From Anas platyrhynchos (lineage: Eukaryota; Chordata; Aves; Anseriformes; Anatidae), in NCBI RefSeq assembly GCF_047663525.1, contig NC_092606.1:6508501-6572500 (forward strand): a stretch of 64,000 nucleotides of DNA, read 5' to 3'. The notes below the pieces were generated by a model. The model had not been told where the DNA came from. It searched no databases and saw only the letters and a list, made by a program, of their open reading frames with translations. Below are positions 29,101 through 41,140 of the stretch, in pieces. Made by a program: the position numbers and the translations under genes. Within the stretch, counting starts at the first letter, position 1, and each line of letters starts with the position of its first letter.

Positions 29101-32100
29101 AATGTGCAAGTCACCGGTGACTGCCTTCTGAGCAAGGTGCTCTGACATCACCGGGCAGTGGTGACACACCAGTTTTAGGCCGGACTTCCCCGGGATGCAA
29201 ATTACGGTTTGTGAGTCATCTGGGGACCAAGCCAAACCAATATAAACTCATGGACACAGTAAGTGGCATTGATTCAGCAACGACCTTTGTGACACTGCAA
29301 TCTCAAATTATCCAGGGGTATATATAGAATATATAACGCCCAAGGAAGCTGGCTCCTGCAGTAGAGGTTACTGCACAAGCCAATCCCCAAGGAGAGCATT
29401 TTAAATTCACCTGTTTAAAAATCTCACTTAACATCAGTCTAGAGGCTAAAGATTCAAAGCAAAGTGCTTACAAACATTCTTTTAGGCATATCCCACAACC
29501 CTCTGAATATAAAAGAAGGTGTCAAGAAAAAAATGCCAATATTCATATTTCTTTCTACATGGAAATACAACGTGAGATTTCGTATTCTGGCAGTATTTGG
29601 CAGAGCAGCCAGAGGGCAGGTCTGTTAGAGAAAGAAGCCTAACTAAAATTTTAGACAGAAGTGAAAACCTCCAGGGCAATTAATGTGAAAAACCCATAGA
29701 TTTTACAGATCCTGAGAAGAATAAACAGTGTCTCTGAAAGGAACAATTCTTTTTAAAGACAGCACCTCACGGGAACATAAATTAAAGAATCCAAGAAGGG
29801 TTTTCAGAAGTGAGAATAAGCTCTCAGCTCTGAGGAAACTGGCTGAGAAAGAGGGGAAAAGCTAATAAAAAATATGAATTACTGATCTGAAAGTCATACT
29901 CCATTTCTTAAAGAAAACTGTAATTTTTCAACCTTGCAATGTTCTCTGAAGACTGAACAACCGACTTCAGAGGCATGTACCATCTGGTTAGAAAACCTGG
30001 CATGCAGACAAGTTCTGCTTCTGACATTGACTTGGTGGTGCTGCAATTCTCCCACTCTGGCTCTCCCCACCTGTGAAACGGAGACTTCATTTATTCATCC
30101 TGCAGCATTCTGTGCTCCCTGAATGCCAGCTGGTGCAGGTTCAAAGTACTCATTTCTGGCTTCTTGCAATGACCGTCCCTGGGAAGCGAAGGAAAACAAG
30201 CACGATACCGGAGATACTGATAGGCGCTATCAAGGCTAATGACTGGAATATCGGGGAGCAGGGGATGGGCTGGGGTTTTGCAATGGAAACAGGTGATCAG
30301 AGGAGGGGTAAAACATTTGCTGGGTAAACATTTGCACCAGACAAACACGGCAAAGCGGAGAGCACGATACGCAAGGAGGCGAGCATCAAAGTCATCCCAC
30401 AGCACAGACCTTACTGCAGCATCAGCTGTAACGCTTCCCTGTGGCGTTAGATCAAGCATGCAGCCCCCACCAGACTGCTAGCAATATGCAGTAATTTAAA
30501 GTCAGGCCGTGCTTGTAGCCAGAGCTCTGACCACGGAGAAGTGCCAAGTTCCCTCATCCTCACTACCACCCACCAGCAGATCCTCTGCCCCGGGTCAGGA
30601 GCAGTTCATACCAGCTGCACCCAAACAAGGGTGGCACACGCACAGCTATTTGCATCTCACAAGCCTTCTTCCAGCAAACTATTTTATTAATCCCTCCCTT
30701 CCCTTTCACTCCTAAGCACTAAGCAGCTGTTTCAAAGGCACAGGTCTTCCTAACTTCTCATCTTTGGATCAGGCTCTGTATTCCTCAGGACTGGACAAAG
30801 GCTTTGGAAAACTGAGATACTCTATATGCATATGAAAATGAGCTCTAAGAGACAGAAAGCTAACCTAAACTGGACTAAACATATTTTTTTCCTCCAAATG
30901 TTACAGGGAAGCCAACACGCGCTGGACGAGGGCAACATTTTACCCAGCTGGAGGTGAGGACACGAAGCTGGGTGCTGGATCAGACGGACAGGCTGCCTGC
31001 AGCACAGCTCCAGGTGAGCCAGCGGGCGGCAAGCAGGCACAACAAGACGCAGCAGACAACTGTGTGAAAATCTGCTTATGCCCTTCCACCACGCAAAAGC
31101 TGGTTCAAAGTCTAAAGCGCAAGTTTTAATAACCCTTCTATATATAGCACTGTAGATTCAACACGAATCACACTCCAGCCTGACTGAAGAGTTTACAGTC
31201 TCTGTAATTTCTTATAAACAGACCATGGCATGAACACGCACAAGTGAGAACTACACATTTGTATACCATTTAAAAAAAAAAAAAAAAAGTCATACTGAAA
31301 TCAACCACAATAAATCCAAAAATGAAGGCCTGGAGAAACTAAGACAGATTCTGGTTATAAATACAAATTCAGCTAGTAACCACCAACCTCAAAAAAAAAC
31401 AGTTTATCTATTTCATTGCTTTGTATGCTGACTGCAGAATATTGCATTCTGCTCTTATTTTAAATCCTAAAAGCCCAGTTACATGTACCTCCCAATGGGA
31501 AAGCCTAAACCTCGCAGCCTATTTTTACTACCCTGCACTTAAATACAGTGTTTAAATTATGACTTTAAAGCTATTCCAAGTCAACTGAAAACTTGAGCAA
31601 TTAAGCAGTTATCCATGAACACCAATGTCATGGCAATCAGCTTTTAATTAAAGTCCAATTGCTACCAGCTGAGGGGACAAGGAAACCACAGAGCACTACA
31701 GCTGGGTAACTCTCTGCAACAGGATTCACACAAGCAAAGAGAATTACCCATAATAGAAAACACAACAATAGCCTAAGTCAATCGTTTTGTTTCATTAGAC
31801 CCAATTGTTCTTCTGACAGTAATTATGTTTACAGAAGCAAAGGTTCCTAAGAATGAGTACAAGTTATTCCTCCCCACCACTATGAATACACAAAACATTA
31901 AAGAGACAACAGTATTTGATGGAGCAGTGGTAGGTAAATGCAAGGATCTAGAAGTCACAAAAAAACTATATTTTAAGCTAACAGCTTGGCATTCTACCTC
32001 TCAGCTCTGGATAAACAAGGTAGCAGTGGAAATGATGACAAGGTGTAAATACTGAATTTGGTTTTGTTCCATGCCATCGCGTATATGCCTTAATCATTAC

Positions 32101-33168
32101 TTATCTTGAAATATAACCTTCAATTTTTTAAAAAATACCGCCTGCTATGTTATTAAGAATGCCAACTTGCACTGCACCTGTCATTTCCCATCCGATTGAA
32201 ACAGAGAACTAAAAAATCATTTTGCAAACCCAGCAAGCTCTCCACCGGTACCACCGTGGGGTCAGCAAGCAGAGGACCCTGCCCTCGGTCCCTCCTCTGC
32301 TCCCAGCCAGCTCCCCAGAAGCGGGGTCCGAGGCCTCCCACGGAAGACGCGCTGTGTCAGAGAGGAGAAGGCGACATAAAGAGCTCAAACAGAACACCCA
32401 AACAAAACATTTTTACGCCTCAGGAAGTTAAACATTACCTCGGATGTACCTCGAGCAAGGAACCACAGAGCCAGAACATCCCTACCGGCGCGTTAACGAT
32501 ACACTCGTCCCTACGGCACCCAGGCGAGCCTGGCTGCCCTCGCCGTGTCTGAAAACACGAGGCTCCAGCACAACAGCTCGTTCATCACCCCGCTGTCCCA
32601 TCCAGCGCCTTCATCCCCAGCTGCTTGGCCAAGCCCCTGACCCGTAAAGGCTCAGGCCGCCGAGGGCTTGTGTTTATTAACCCGCAATCAGATGGACGCT
32701 GCTGGTAAGGAACCGAGCGGGCGATACGTCAACGCGCTGGGCAGGAAGCACCTTGACCGGCTTACGGGAACGGGCTGTTCCGAGCGGCTGCTTTTATTTT
32801 CCGAGCTCCTTCTCAGGCGCCTCGCACAGCTCTCGCCCTGCTGCTGCCACCCAGGCGAGGCAGAGCTCCCCTCAGGAGGACAACGCGTCCCCCTCACGGA
32901 GCCATCCCCCCAGGTGCGCTTCCACCGCGCCCAGCCAGCTCCCCAACCGCCACCACACGCGGAGGGGACAACATTTTTCCACAAATTGCTGCAGGAAAGC
33001 TCGGCGCTTACCCCCTCAGCTCCCATATGAAACCCTCACAGCCCCCTCTGGGGTCGGACACAGCCGCGCGGCGCTGCCAAACGCCTCCTCCCCCTCATCC
33101 CCCGGACCCCCCTCACCCGTCAGGGCAGCACCCCCCGGCTTCCCTCCGGCCCTCAGCCGCCTCCTCAC
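14186..33168 (-). other. RFFL: RFFL 5' intron (about 19 kb), no coding content recognised
   Basis: The region between the first coding exon and the CpG island at 33.2 kb looks like a long 5' intron interrupting the 5'UTR. It is moderately AT-rich. I found no coding exon, tRNA, snoRNA or transposon end that I can support. It holds simple runs: T22 at 26069-26090, A runs near 25153-25168 and 31272-31288, and a TATATA/TGTG patch near 10773-10800 lies outside it in the next intron. ORFs here are short and have no family resemblance. One strong minus-strand splice donor at 28046/28045 may mark an alternative non-coding exon and is listed separately. Confidence 0.55.
28046..28107 (-). other. RFFL: Possible alternative non-coding 5' exon of RFFL
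   Basis: On the minus strand GGGCTCCCAG is followed by GTAAGATGAG, a near-ideal donor at 28045-28044, within a short GC-richer island in AT-rich sequence. A possible acceptor (GGGGTTAG) lies about 55-60 nt upstream, or the exon could start at its own promoter. The upstream limit is a guess. Neither conservation nor transcription is visible from sequence alone. Confidence 0.2.
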
Positions 33169-33420
33169 CTGCCCCGTCCCGCCGCGAGCTCTGGGCCGGG
33201 CCAGGCCGCGGCTCCGCCCCGGGCCCTGCGCTCCGTGAGGCGGCGGCGGCGGCGGCGCTATGGCAACTGCTCCCCTCAGCCCCCCTCCGCCGCGGCCGCC
33301 ATAACGCGGCCGGCCCCGAGGCTCCGCTGGCGCCCTCAGGAGGCTGAGGGGGGGCAGCGCCGTCAGCAAGGACCCGGGTTCGAGACCCCGGCCCGGCACC
33401 TGGCGGTTTTTGTTGTTGGT
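32640..33420 (-). promoter_or_regulatory. RFFL: CpG island, likely RFFL promoter and non-coding exon 1
   Basis: The interval is dense in CG dinucleotides and GC boxes, with a (CGG)n-like run at 33238-33255, inside otherwise AT-rich flanks. It lies upstream of RFFL on its strand and downstream of the RAD51D 3' end. A good minus-strand donor (GGGGCAG then GTGAGG) puts the 3' edge of a candidate first exon at 33169. A second donor (GGGG then GTAAGC) gives 33012. No TATA box is evident, as expected for a housekeeping CpG promoter. The transcription start is not determinable here. Confidence 0.6.
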
Positions 33421-33446
33421 GTTTTTGTTTTGTTTTGTTTTGTTTT
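33416..33446 (+). repeat. T-rich (GTTTT)n simple repeat
   Basis: Several GTTTT units in tandem follow a GTTGTTGG stretch at the edge of the CpG island. It resembles a decayed A-tail read on the opposite strand, but I could not recognise any SINE body attached to it. Confidence 0.6.
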
Positions 33447-33449
33447 TTT

Positions 33450-34830
33450 AAGGGGTCGTGGCTTGCTGCCCGAGCGGTCTAACTCCTTACGGGTTCAATG
33501 ATTTTCTATTTTGCTGTGGAAATTTAAGGCAAATCAGTGTGAGGTGGGAGGTGAGGTTATCCAGGGTTGGTACCTGATGGCTGTAACAACCTCCACCCGC
33601 CCGCTACCGGGGTCCCCAACCGGGTGATAACCAGCACTCACAGCCAGAAATTCAGGGCCTCACCGTCCCCTCACACACACAGCCCGCACCCCACCGCCCC
33701 CCCCGACCTACCCCGTCCTTCCCCAGGCGGGCACGGTGCTCCTGCAGCTGCCTCCAGCCGAGTGCCAAGGGGAGAAAATCCTCCCGGGGTCACAGCTGTG
33801 CCCAAAACCTCCAGAGGAGCGCAGCCCAGACGCTTCGCCGCCTTCCCCCGTCCCCTCCGGATCACCATCCCCTTTGAATCACCGTCCCATGACCGTGACT
33901 GAGTTTCTGCTGTCACTTCCCAGGAACCGAAGCTGTGGCCCCTGAAGACGCGGGCCGGGCGCGCGCCTGGCTCCAGGCCGAGGCTGACGCAGGGTGTGAG
34001 GCGAGCCCTTCGCCTCCACCACCTCCTGCGAGTTCGGGGAAGGAGGCAGAGGGAAAACCCCTCTGGGTTTAGGTGAAACCGAAGATGTTTGCTTGGCTTT
34101 TCCTCCCCTGCAAGCCGTTTGCTCTCCCTGCAGAAGAGGGACCTCGGGCTGAAGAGAAAATTGTAGCACTGAGGTTACAGCTGAAATGTTTGCATGTTTG
34201 TTCCAGGCTTCAAGGGATGTAACGGGACAGGTTTTCTGCTTGTAAGGACCAGCACGAGCCTCCCACAGACAGGAAAAACGCACTGCTCCCCACCCCTGCC
34301 AGCCCGGCTGCATAACCAGCCCCACTCGTCTCCCAAGCCTGGGAATCCCAGAAACGCAAATAAATGGCTTCAAAATACATCTATTTTCATTGCCATTAAT
34401 TTAATCAGGATGCCCTGCTGAGTCCCAGCCACCACAACCTGCCATCAGCAGCCTCAAAGCCGTAACTCAGCTCACTTACTGAAGGTTTCCTGTACCCCTC
34501 TTGAGCATAAAGAGGATGAGGACCTAGAAATTTGGAGTCAAGAGGAGAGGCCATGCTCCATCCCGGCCTCTCATCTCCTCCCCAGCTCTGCACAAGCCCC
34601 AGGACGTTGCCCACAGCACGAACTGAGCAGTACAGCAATGCCCCAGAAACACTGATGGTTCCCTTCAGGGACCTGCTGTTGCTGTGGGGTCAGATCAAGC
34701 ACCAGATCGATCCCTGCTCAGCAACAGTCCTTCCCACCCCACTCTTGGCAGGGACTAATCAGAAATTTGAAGTTTAACAGAAGTTACCAGTAACTGATTT
34801 CCAGCTCTTGAATGCCACAGCAGCATGCAA
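33450..34830. other. RAD51D-RFFL tandem spacer
   Basis: Sequence between the RFFL CpG island and the presumed 3' end of RAD51D, both on the minus strand. It is GC-rich up to about 34.05 kb, then mixed. ORFs in it are GC-rich chance frames with no conserved pattern. I see no gene, RNA or transposon. A minus-strand ATTAAA at 34400-34405 could be a distal RAD51D poly(A) signal. Confidence 0.45.
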
Positions 34831-34837
34831 TGCCTTT

Positions 34838-34843
34838 TTTAAT
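34838..34843 (-). terminator. RAD51D: Candidate RAD51D poly(A) signal (ATTAAA)
   Basis: TTTAAT on plus reads ATTAAA on minus, about 425 nt after the RAD51D stop. No minus-strand AATAAA was found between the stop and the RFFL CpG island, so a variant signal, or read-through towards RFFL, is likely. A second ATTAAA lies at 34400-34405. Confidence 0.35.
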
Positions 34844-35266
34844 TTCCCAACCAAGACCACCCTGGGCTGCCTGAGGAAGAGGAGAGCTCCAGGACCAGAG
34901 GACAGCAAGTGATGGGAGCAATGAAGCCGCTGTGACAAGCCGCAGGTCTGCACAGGGACATGCCAGCTGGTCCCAAGCCAGCAGCTGAGGACAGGGCAGC
35001 TCTGCTGGCTGCAGACAAAACCTGCAGAGGAGGTGACCCGTTTGCCGTGCTGCCCACAGGGCCCAGCCACCGCAGCCTGTATGTGATGAGCAAGGTCTCC
35101 AGAGAACCCCACGCACATTTTCTCCCAGGTGCAGAAGAACAGGAGCTGCTTGGTGTTGGTCCTTCCTGGGGCTGCAGGACTCAGATGTGCTGAATGTAAA
35201 ACATTCAACATTTGTATGTTTTTTTTGCAGCCCTCCTGGACCATGACATTTGCTTTTCCGTCCACA

Positions 35267-38200
35267 TCAGAGCCCCTCTGTGGGTGTCGCTGGGCTCGGC
35301 TCCTGCACGTCACTGTTTCCAATATCCAGCTCCACCTGCATCCCTGTTGGCTGCAAGGAGAAACAGAGAAGAGCTTAACCTCACCGTGCTGGGACAAAGG
35401 ACAAGCCTGCACATCACTCCAGCACCTACCCCAGAGCCAAAATCCCCAGATCCACCCCCTTGAGGACTTTTCTGCCCTCATTTTAACTGGGTCTGCTGAA
35501 CACAAATAGAGGATGCAATTTAGTAAAGAAAGATGTCCCCAGATGCACTGTTATTACTCTCGTTCAGCACATCCCGGATGCGTGTCGCTGCCCAGCACAC
35601 CACCACATCCAAAGCCGTTTGGATCAGGAGGCAGAGAGGGCTCAGAGCCAGGGGGCTGAGGCAGCGCTGCCCCATGTGTAGGCAGGATCAGGCCAGGGTC
35701 ACCTCTGCAGGTGTCCGAGCTGGTTCCGCAGCATCTCGAGAGCGAGATGAGCACGAGGAACAAGGTGACCTAGATTGCAAGCAGTGCCTCTCATTTAACT
35801 TGCCTATAAATACGAGCTCAAGCTGCAGGGACCAGGTGCTCTTTTCTTCTGTAGCACGCAGCCGGGCTGCATCTGTTTCCCTCCCATTGCACTGGGTCCC
35901 CCCATGGGGCCTGATCCTGCCCTACCCCATAAGGAGCCTCCCTCTGCTCTGAGGCCAGGTCCAAGTCACTTCTCCATCGCAGAGGTGCTGGCCGGGCAGG
36001 AGCCTTACCTGCCGTGGTGACTTTGCCAAGGAAGCGCTGCGCCGCATGGTGGCCTCCTCCCAGGGGGCTCCTTTGCTCTCCAGCAGCACCCGGGTGCTGG
36101 GCACGAAACTCCAGGAGCGGCCGAGGGCTGGCTTCAACAGGCCGGTGCTGCTGTCCCTTGTCACCTGGTTAGTCACCTGCCGCACAGACACACTCATCAT
36201 GCCCAAGGAAAAGTGGTGCCACTCAGTGGAACACCAGAGATCACCAGGAGATGATGGCCAAGCTGCTACTTGTGTGAAGTTTCTTTCTTCTCCTTCCTGT
36301 GCTCTCCTCCTTAGCATGACCGTGCCATCCCCTTGAAAAACAGCTCGTGCAACTGTACCAGATACGTACTCAGACACGAGTTCACTCCTATCTGCAAGCT
36401 GCAGCAGCTCCTGGTGCTGAAGCCACCCAGAAGTTTAGTTTGGAACTTCCAAGTGTCCCTGAAGACATTTTGTCCTCCCTGGTTGCTAATCAGAGCAAAG
36501 GGCAGGACTGTCTCAATGTCTTCCCACGCCAGGTTCAGCACACCACCACTTTCTGTTGTGGCTTTTCCAAACCAAACCCATTATTTGTGGTCACTGCAAC
36601 CTGCCTGGGAGCATCAAAGCAAACGCAATTGCTTGGCCAAGAGCTGGGGGAAGAACACAGCAAGGCCCTTCCCAGTCCCCAGCTCTGTGCAATGCAGTGC
36701 CCTGCAATTCCTCCATGGAAACTAAGCACGAGGTTACTTAAGAAGCTAGCCAGCCTCTTAAATCAATGGTGCGTAATCAAAAATAAATACAAACAGCCTT
36801 TTGGTCTGCCTGTACTTAACACTACCTTGCTCAATCAAGTGAATGACTTGTTGGCTGAGGACAGCAAGAAAAACAGGCAGCAAACCAGCCCTGTCTTTGC
36901 TCCACACTTGCTGGAACAAGATATCTGCAGGCTGCTACATGGGGGAGCAGAGCACTCCGAGCACTAAGCGACAGCCTCCTGCTCGGCTGGGAATGGGGTC
37001 CCCCCTCACAAGTGCTCCAAAATCTCTCCTGGGCTCCTTGCCGTGGCACATGAAGGTCAAGGCGCAGAAACACTCACCACCACCGCAAGGCTGAACTCCT
37101 TGGCCAGCATCTTCAGCTCCCTGGCCAGCTGCATCATGACGGCCAAGCCTGGAGGAGGACAAGGCACGGGGCTGCAGGGGTTCCAACTGAAACAAGGAAC
37201 AGCCCCCACGGTGCACCCTGAAGGCAGGTGACACCTAGACCTGTGGGAGCCCTGGCTATGGTGCTGATGGGCACCTGCACCCCATTTCCAGCACCCCGCT
37301 GTACCCTTTGCACCCACTGATCCCTGCTGTACACCATCACGACCCAGGGACCTCTGCTGGGAGCCCAGGGAAATGGATTTGGCATGGACAGACCAAACCC
37401 TGAGCCGTCCCACTCTTTTGTCTTCTACCTTGGAAGCCCTAAGGCCAAAAACCCCTACGAAAGCACCAGGAGCTCCAGAAAAACTCAGCCAGGCTGATTT
37501 AGCAGGCACAGGACCCCTCTTTCCAGCTCACAGCTTCATTTTCCATGGCTGCGAGGGGAACTGCTGTGATAGCACCGGCTGCTATCGAGGTGTGAGTTGC
37601 TCTGGAAGGTGTCTGAGGGTCTTCTCAGCATCTCAGCCAGCAGAAAGCCCCTCAACTCCTGATCTTTGAGCCTCCATGGCAAAAAGAGCCTACAGCGAGC
37701 TTTACAAACTACGCTAGCTACTACAGTGACACCACAAGCAGAGGTTTTACTCGTTAAGCAAACAGCTCGGTGCATCCCTTGCCTCCCAGCAAGGTTTCAG
37801 ACCCCTGGCATGAGCCTGCATGGCCACAGCTAGCTTGAAGTTTTGCAAATAATGCTGCAAGTAATGCTATAAACAGCCTCCCCTTTTATCCAGGTGCAAA
37901 GGACAAGCCAGGAGCAGCCACACTCCCATCAGCCCTGCCCCAGCCCCAGGCACAGCACGCACAGGAGGACGAGGCTCTTCTGGAAGAGCCTTGCACCCAC
38001 AGTGTTTTGCCATCAGCCTCGTGCCCCAGCAACGTGTCTCACCCTCTGACTGCCTGCCGCCCAGCAGCGGGTGGATCACGGCCGAGACCGAGTCGATCAG
38101 CACCGTCTTCAAAGGTCCCGTGCAGCTCACCGCCTGCAGGAAGAAAGCACCCCGTGCAGTGCCGAGTATTTTTCAAAGTCCCAAAGGTGCAGGGAGGATG

Positions 38201-40665
38201 TCCCCAGGACGGGGTGAGGAGAGGGACCTGGAGCCAGGCTCCTACCTGCTGGGAGAGGCGGTCCCGCACCTCCTGCAGGGCGCTCAGCATTTCATAGACG
38301 TCGAACACACGGGCCACCTGGATCCGCTGCAGAGCCTCCAGCTGTGATGAGGCAGTGTCACCGACAGCCCCCAGGACCTGCACAGCTGCCTGCGGGCACC
38401 AGAGGCTTCCCAGCACAACAGGGCTGTGTCCCTCCTGCCCTGGCTGCTCCCAGATGCTTTTATACCATGCCACGGAGACACGGACGCTTATTTCTTCCCC
38501 ATTTATCCCACCCATAAATGCTGTCCTCCTTGTGCTGATGGAAGAAGCAAAGCAGAGCAACCTCAAGGAGCAAGAGCAGGAGTGACTGCAGCGAGCTCTC
38601 CCCTTCTCCCCAGCAAAAAACAAAGTGGCCCCAGGAGGAAGAGTTTGAACCCAGAAGAGCCCATGGGGACACAGACAACAGCTGAGCCACCTCTGGGGCT
38701 GTCGGCAGGCGAGAGCCAAGGCAGTTTTAGCACAAGTGGTGGAGGAGCAGCGGGACGGGCTCCACAGAACTTGCCTGCTCTTCCTCATCCTCTGCCTGGG
38801 CCTGAAGCATCTGGTAGAGGCGGGAGGCAGTGAACCCCCCCGTGGAGTCCAGGAACAGGACGTGCTGCTTGAGGCCGAGGGACACGCTGGCCGCGATGCT
38901 GAGGCACACCTGGAGAGGCAGGGATGTGGCAGCAGCAAACCCCCAAAGGACAAGGGGAGCCCTCAGAGTCCCCTGACCTTGGTGGCAGCCCCAGAGCCAC
39001 CAGGGACAGCCAGAAACTTGGTCCCAACCTCCTGCTGGGGCTGCTTTGTGCTCTGGGAAAGGCTGGAGACCACTGGAGATGCAACCAGTGCCTGAGCGAC
39101 GCCTGTTTCACCCAGCACTTACATTTTTCCTCACACCCAAGGAAAAATTACAAGAGCAACGATTGCCAGTGACAAAATCCCTCTGATGGCCTCGGCCTGA
39201 GAGCCACCGAGACTGCCAAGCTGCGAAGGAAGTCTCCCCTCTTTGAGAAGTCCCTCTGCTCCCCTAGCTGAGGGCTCTCGGTTTGGGGCAGGACGTGCTT
39301 TGCATGCCTGAAGGTACCATATCCTCCCCACTGCCACTTTTCTCTCCTCCATCCCGCTCACCTGAGTCTTCCCGCTGCCCGGCGCGCCCATCAGCTCCGT
39401 CACCTCCCCTGTGTACAGCCCCGAGTCCAGCAGCTGGTCCAGGCTGTGGGTGCAACAAAGCCACAAAGGCTGGGATATGGGAAGCAGCAGCACCCAGACA
39501 CCCATCCCTACAGCCCCCTTCCCAAACGCAGACGCACACTTCGGGCTCTGCCCCTTCCCTCCCACCCCCGTTTCTCTCCACAAAAGGCTGCAGCAGATCT
39601 GCAGTGAGGGGGGGCAAGGGGACTGTCCCAGGCTGGAGTGGAGCTGTGGGGCTGAGAGCCGTGTCTGAACACCCAGGGCTTTCTCTGCATCCTCCCTGCT
39701 ACAGCCCAGCAAGGAGACTGGGGAAGGAGAGAAATTAGTGCAGGGAACAGAGAGCAACTCATCCCCATGCCCAATCTTGGACTTCACAACTCCAAAGCCC
39801 TCCCGGATCCACAGCCCTCTTCCCTGGAGCCCTCAAGGTGAAGGCTGGAAAGGCTGAAGGCAGTGTGTTACCCAGCCTAAAAGTGAGATCTGCAAACATT
39901 TCACCATACACGTGCGGGCTCTTGCAAGGCCAACATCAGCATCGTTCCCTCCAGGGACAGAAACCAGCTGATTTTGCAGCCACAGGACCAAAAACCTCCT
40001 CTCTCCTCTCAAAGCCTGAGCCAGGTGGCAGCTGCTCGGGATGGTTCGAGGGCACCACCACCACCCCACAAGCAGGGTGGCCACGGCCTTTCCCCCGGCA
40101 CTGTCCTCACCTGGGGCTCCCGGTGGGCAGGATGGCCGTGGAGCTCTTGAGCTCCTCGTAGAGATCTGCCCCGTTGGCAGGGAAGGCCGAGAACTGGGCC
40201 AGCAGCACTCGTCTCACCGCAACCAGCGCCTGGAGGGTGGAGAGACACCTCTAGAAGGGACCGGGGAAATTCGGGGACACCAATGCTCGCCGTGGGCTCC
40301 CCCCTCAAAATAAAAAAAGCCCACCCGAGCAGGGAGCTGAGCTCTGAGCCGGGACGTGGGGGCACCCTGTTACCTTGTAGGACAGGGAGCACTTCTGGGA
40401 GACATCCTCCAGGTCTGACGACACAAAGTCCACCACTGCAAACAGCAGGAGGGACGAGGAGCTGGGGGCCAAGCCCGAACAGCCCAAAACCATAGCAGGC
40501 TGCCCCTGCGTGGGGACAGAGCACGGTGCCCCCCCGGGAAGCGCCGCGGCTGATGTTCCCCACCCCGATGCCCCCCATTTTACCCGTCCTGACGCCGTTT
40601 GCCCGGAGGACCTGGATCATCTCCTCGGTGAGGCCGGGGCAGAGGCCGGCCCGCAGGACCACCAT
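35267..40665 (-). CDS. RAD51D: RAD51D, RAD51 paralog of the BCDX2 complex
   Basis: Ten exons on the minus strand: 40584-40665 (ATG at 40663-40665), 40374-40435, 40111-40229, 39362-39443, 38775-38909, 38246-38341, 38043-38133, 37078-37148, 36009-36176, 35267-35350 (TGA at 35267-35269). They encode 329 aa; human has 328. Exon sizes equal the human ones as I recall them, except one extra codon in exon 9. The N-terminal helical domain begins [18 protein letters not shown]. Walker A is GAPGSGKT at 107-114 with Lys113, and Walker B is VLIDSV with Asp206. The [17 protein letters not shown] block is the late ATPase-core motif. The protein is an ATPase that, with RAD51B, RAD51C and XRCC2, loads RAD51 in homologous recombination and fork protection. 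Intron 5 has a GC donor (CAG|GCAAGT). The last 27 residues ([14 protein letters not shown] onward) are divergent. Confidence 0.96.
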
Positions 40666-41140
40666 GTCCCTGCCCCCCCCAGGACAGGGAGCGGAGCCCT
40701 GCGGAGGACACGGAGCGTGGGTCGGGCACCAGCCTCCCGTGGGACCCCGCAGCCTCCCCACGGCATGGCGAGACACCACCAAGACCTCATCCCACACTGT
40801 GGGCGATGGGGGGGCTCCATTTATCCCCTAATTTACCACCAGGCAGCCCCCAAATCCTGCCAGGCTGAGGCTGGCAGCCTCACCCACCCGGCGCACGCCG
40901 AGCCCTGCTCCTGCCTCCCTCCTGGGGGGGACCCCCAGGGACACCGAGGGCTGTGCCCCAGCCCCACACCGACCCCCCCCCCGGCACCCCACGACCCCCC
41001 AGCTCCCCACGGACCCCCCAGCTCCCCACGGTCCCTTCCTGTTCCTGCGGAAGGGCCGGGCCCGGCCCCGCACCCCCCCTAGCGGCAGCCGTGGGCGAGG
41101 GGTCTCGCGTGGGGGGGGTCCCTGGAGCCTCCTCCTCTCT
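40500..41140 (-). promoter_or_regulatory. RAD51D: RAD51D CpG-rich promoter and 5' end
   Basis: The sequence from the first RAD51D exon to about 41.14 kb is very GC-rich with many C and G runs and CG dinucleotides, and it has no TATA box. It lies directly upstream of the RAD51D ATG. The start site is probably within a few hundred bases above 40665; the exact position is unknown. Confidence 0.5.

Noticed and set aside
32668-33399. Several 100-160 codon ORFs on both strands in the CpG island at 33 kb
   Set aside because: Arg/Pro/Ala-rich frames typical of CpG islands. They overlap each other on both strands and have no family resemblance.
33301-33400. Possible tRNA gene ending in GGTTCGAGACC...
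   Set aside because: The T-loop motif is good, but I could not pair the acceptor stem or find a D-arm at any usual spacing. Kept only as a low-interest observation.
34774-35505. 243-codon minus-strand ORF at the RAD51D 3' end
   Set aside because: It overlaps the real last RAD51D exon (35267-35350) in another frame. That exon is fixed by acceptor, phase and length.
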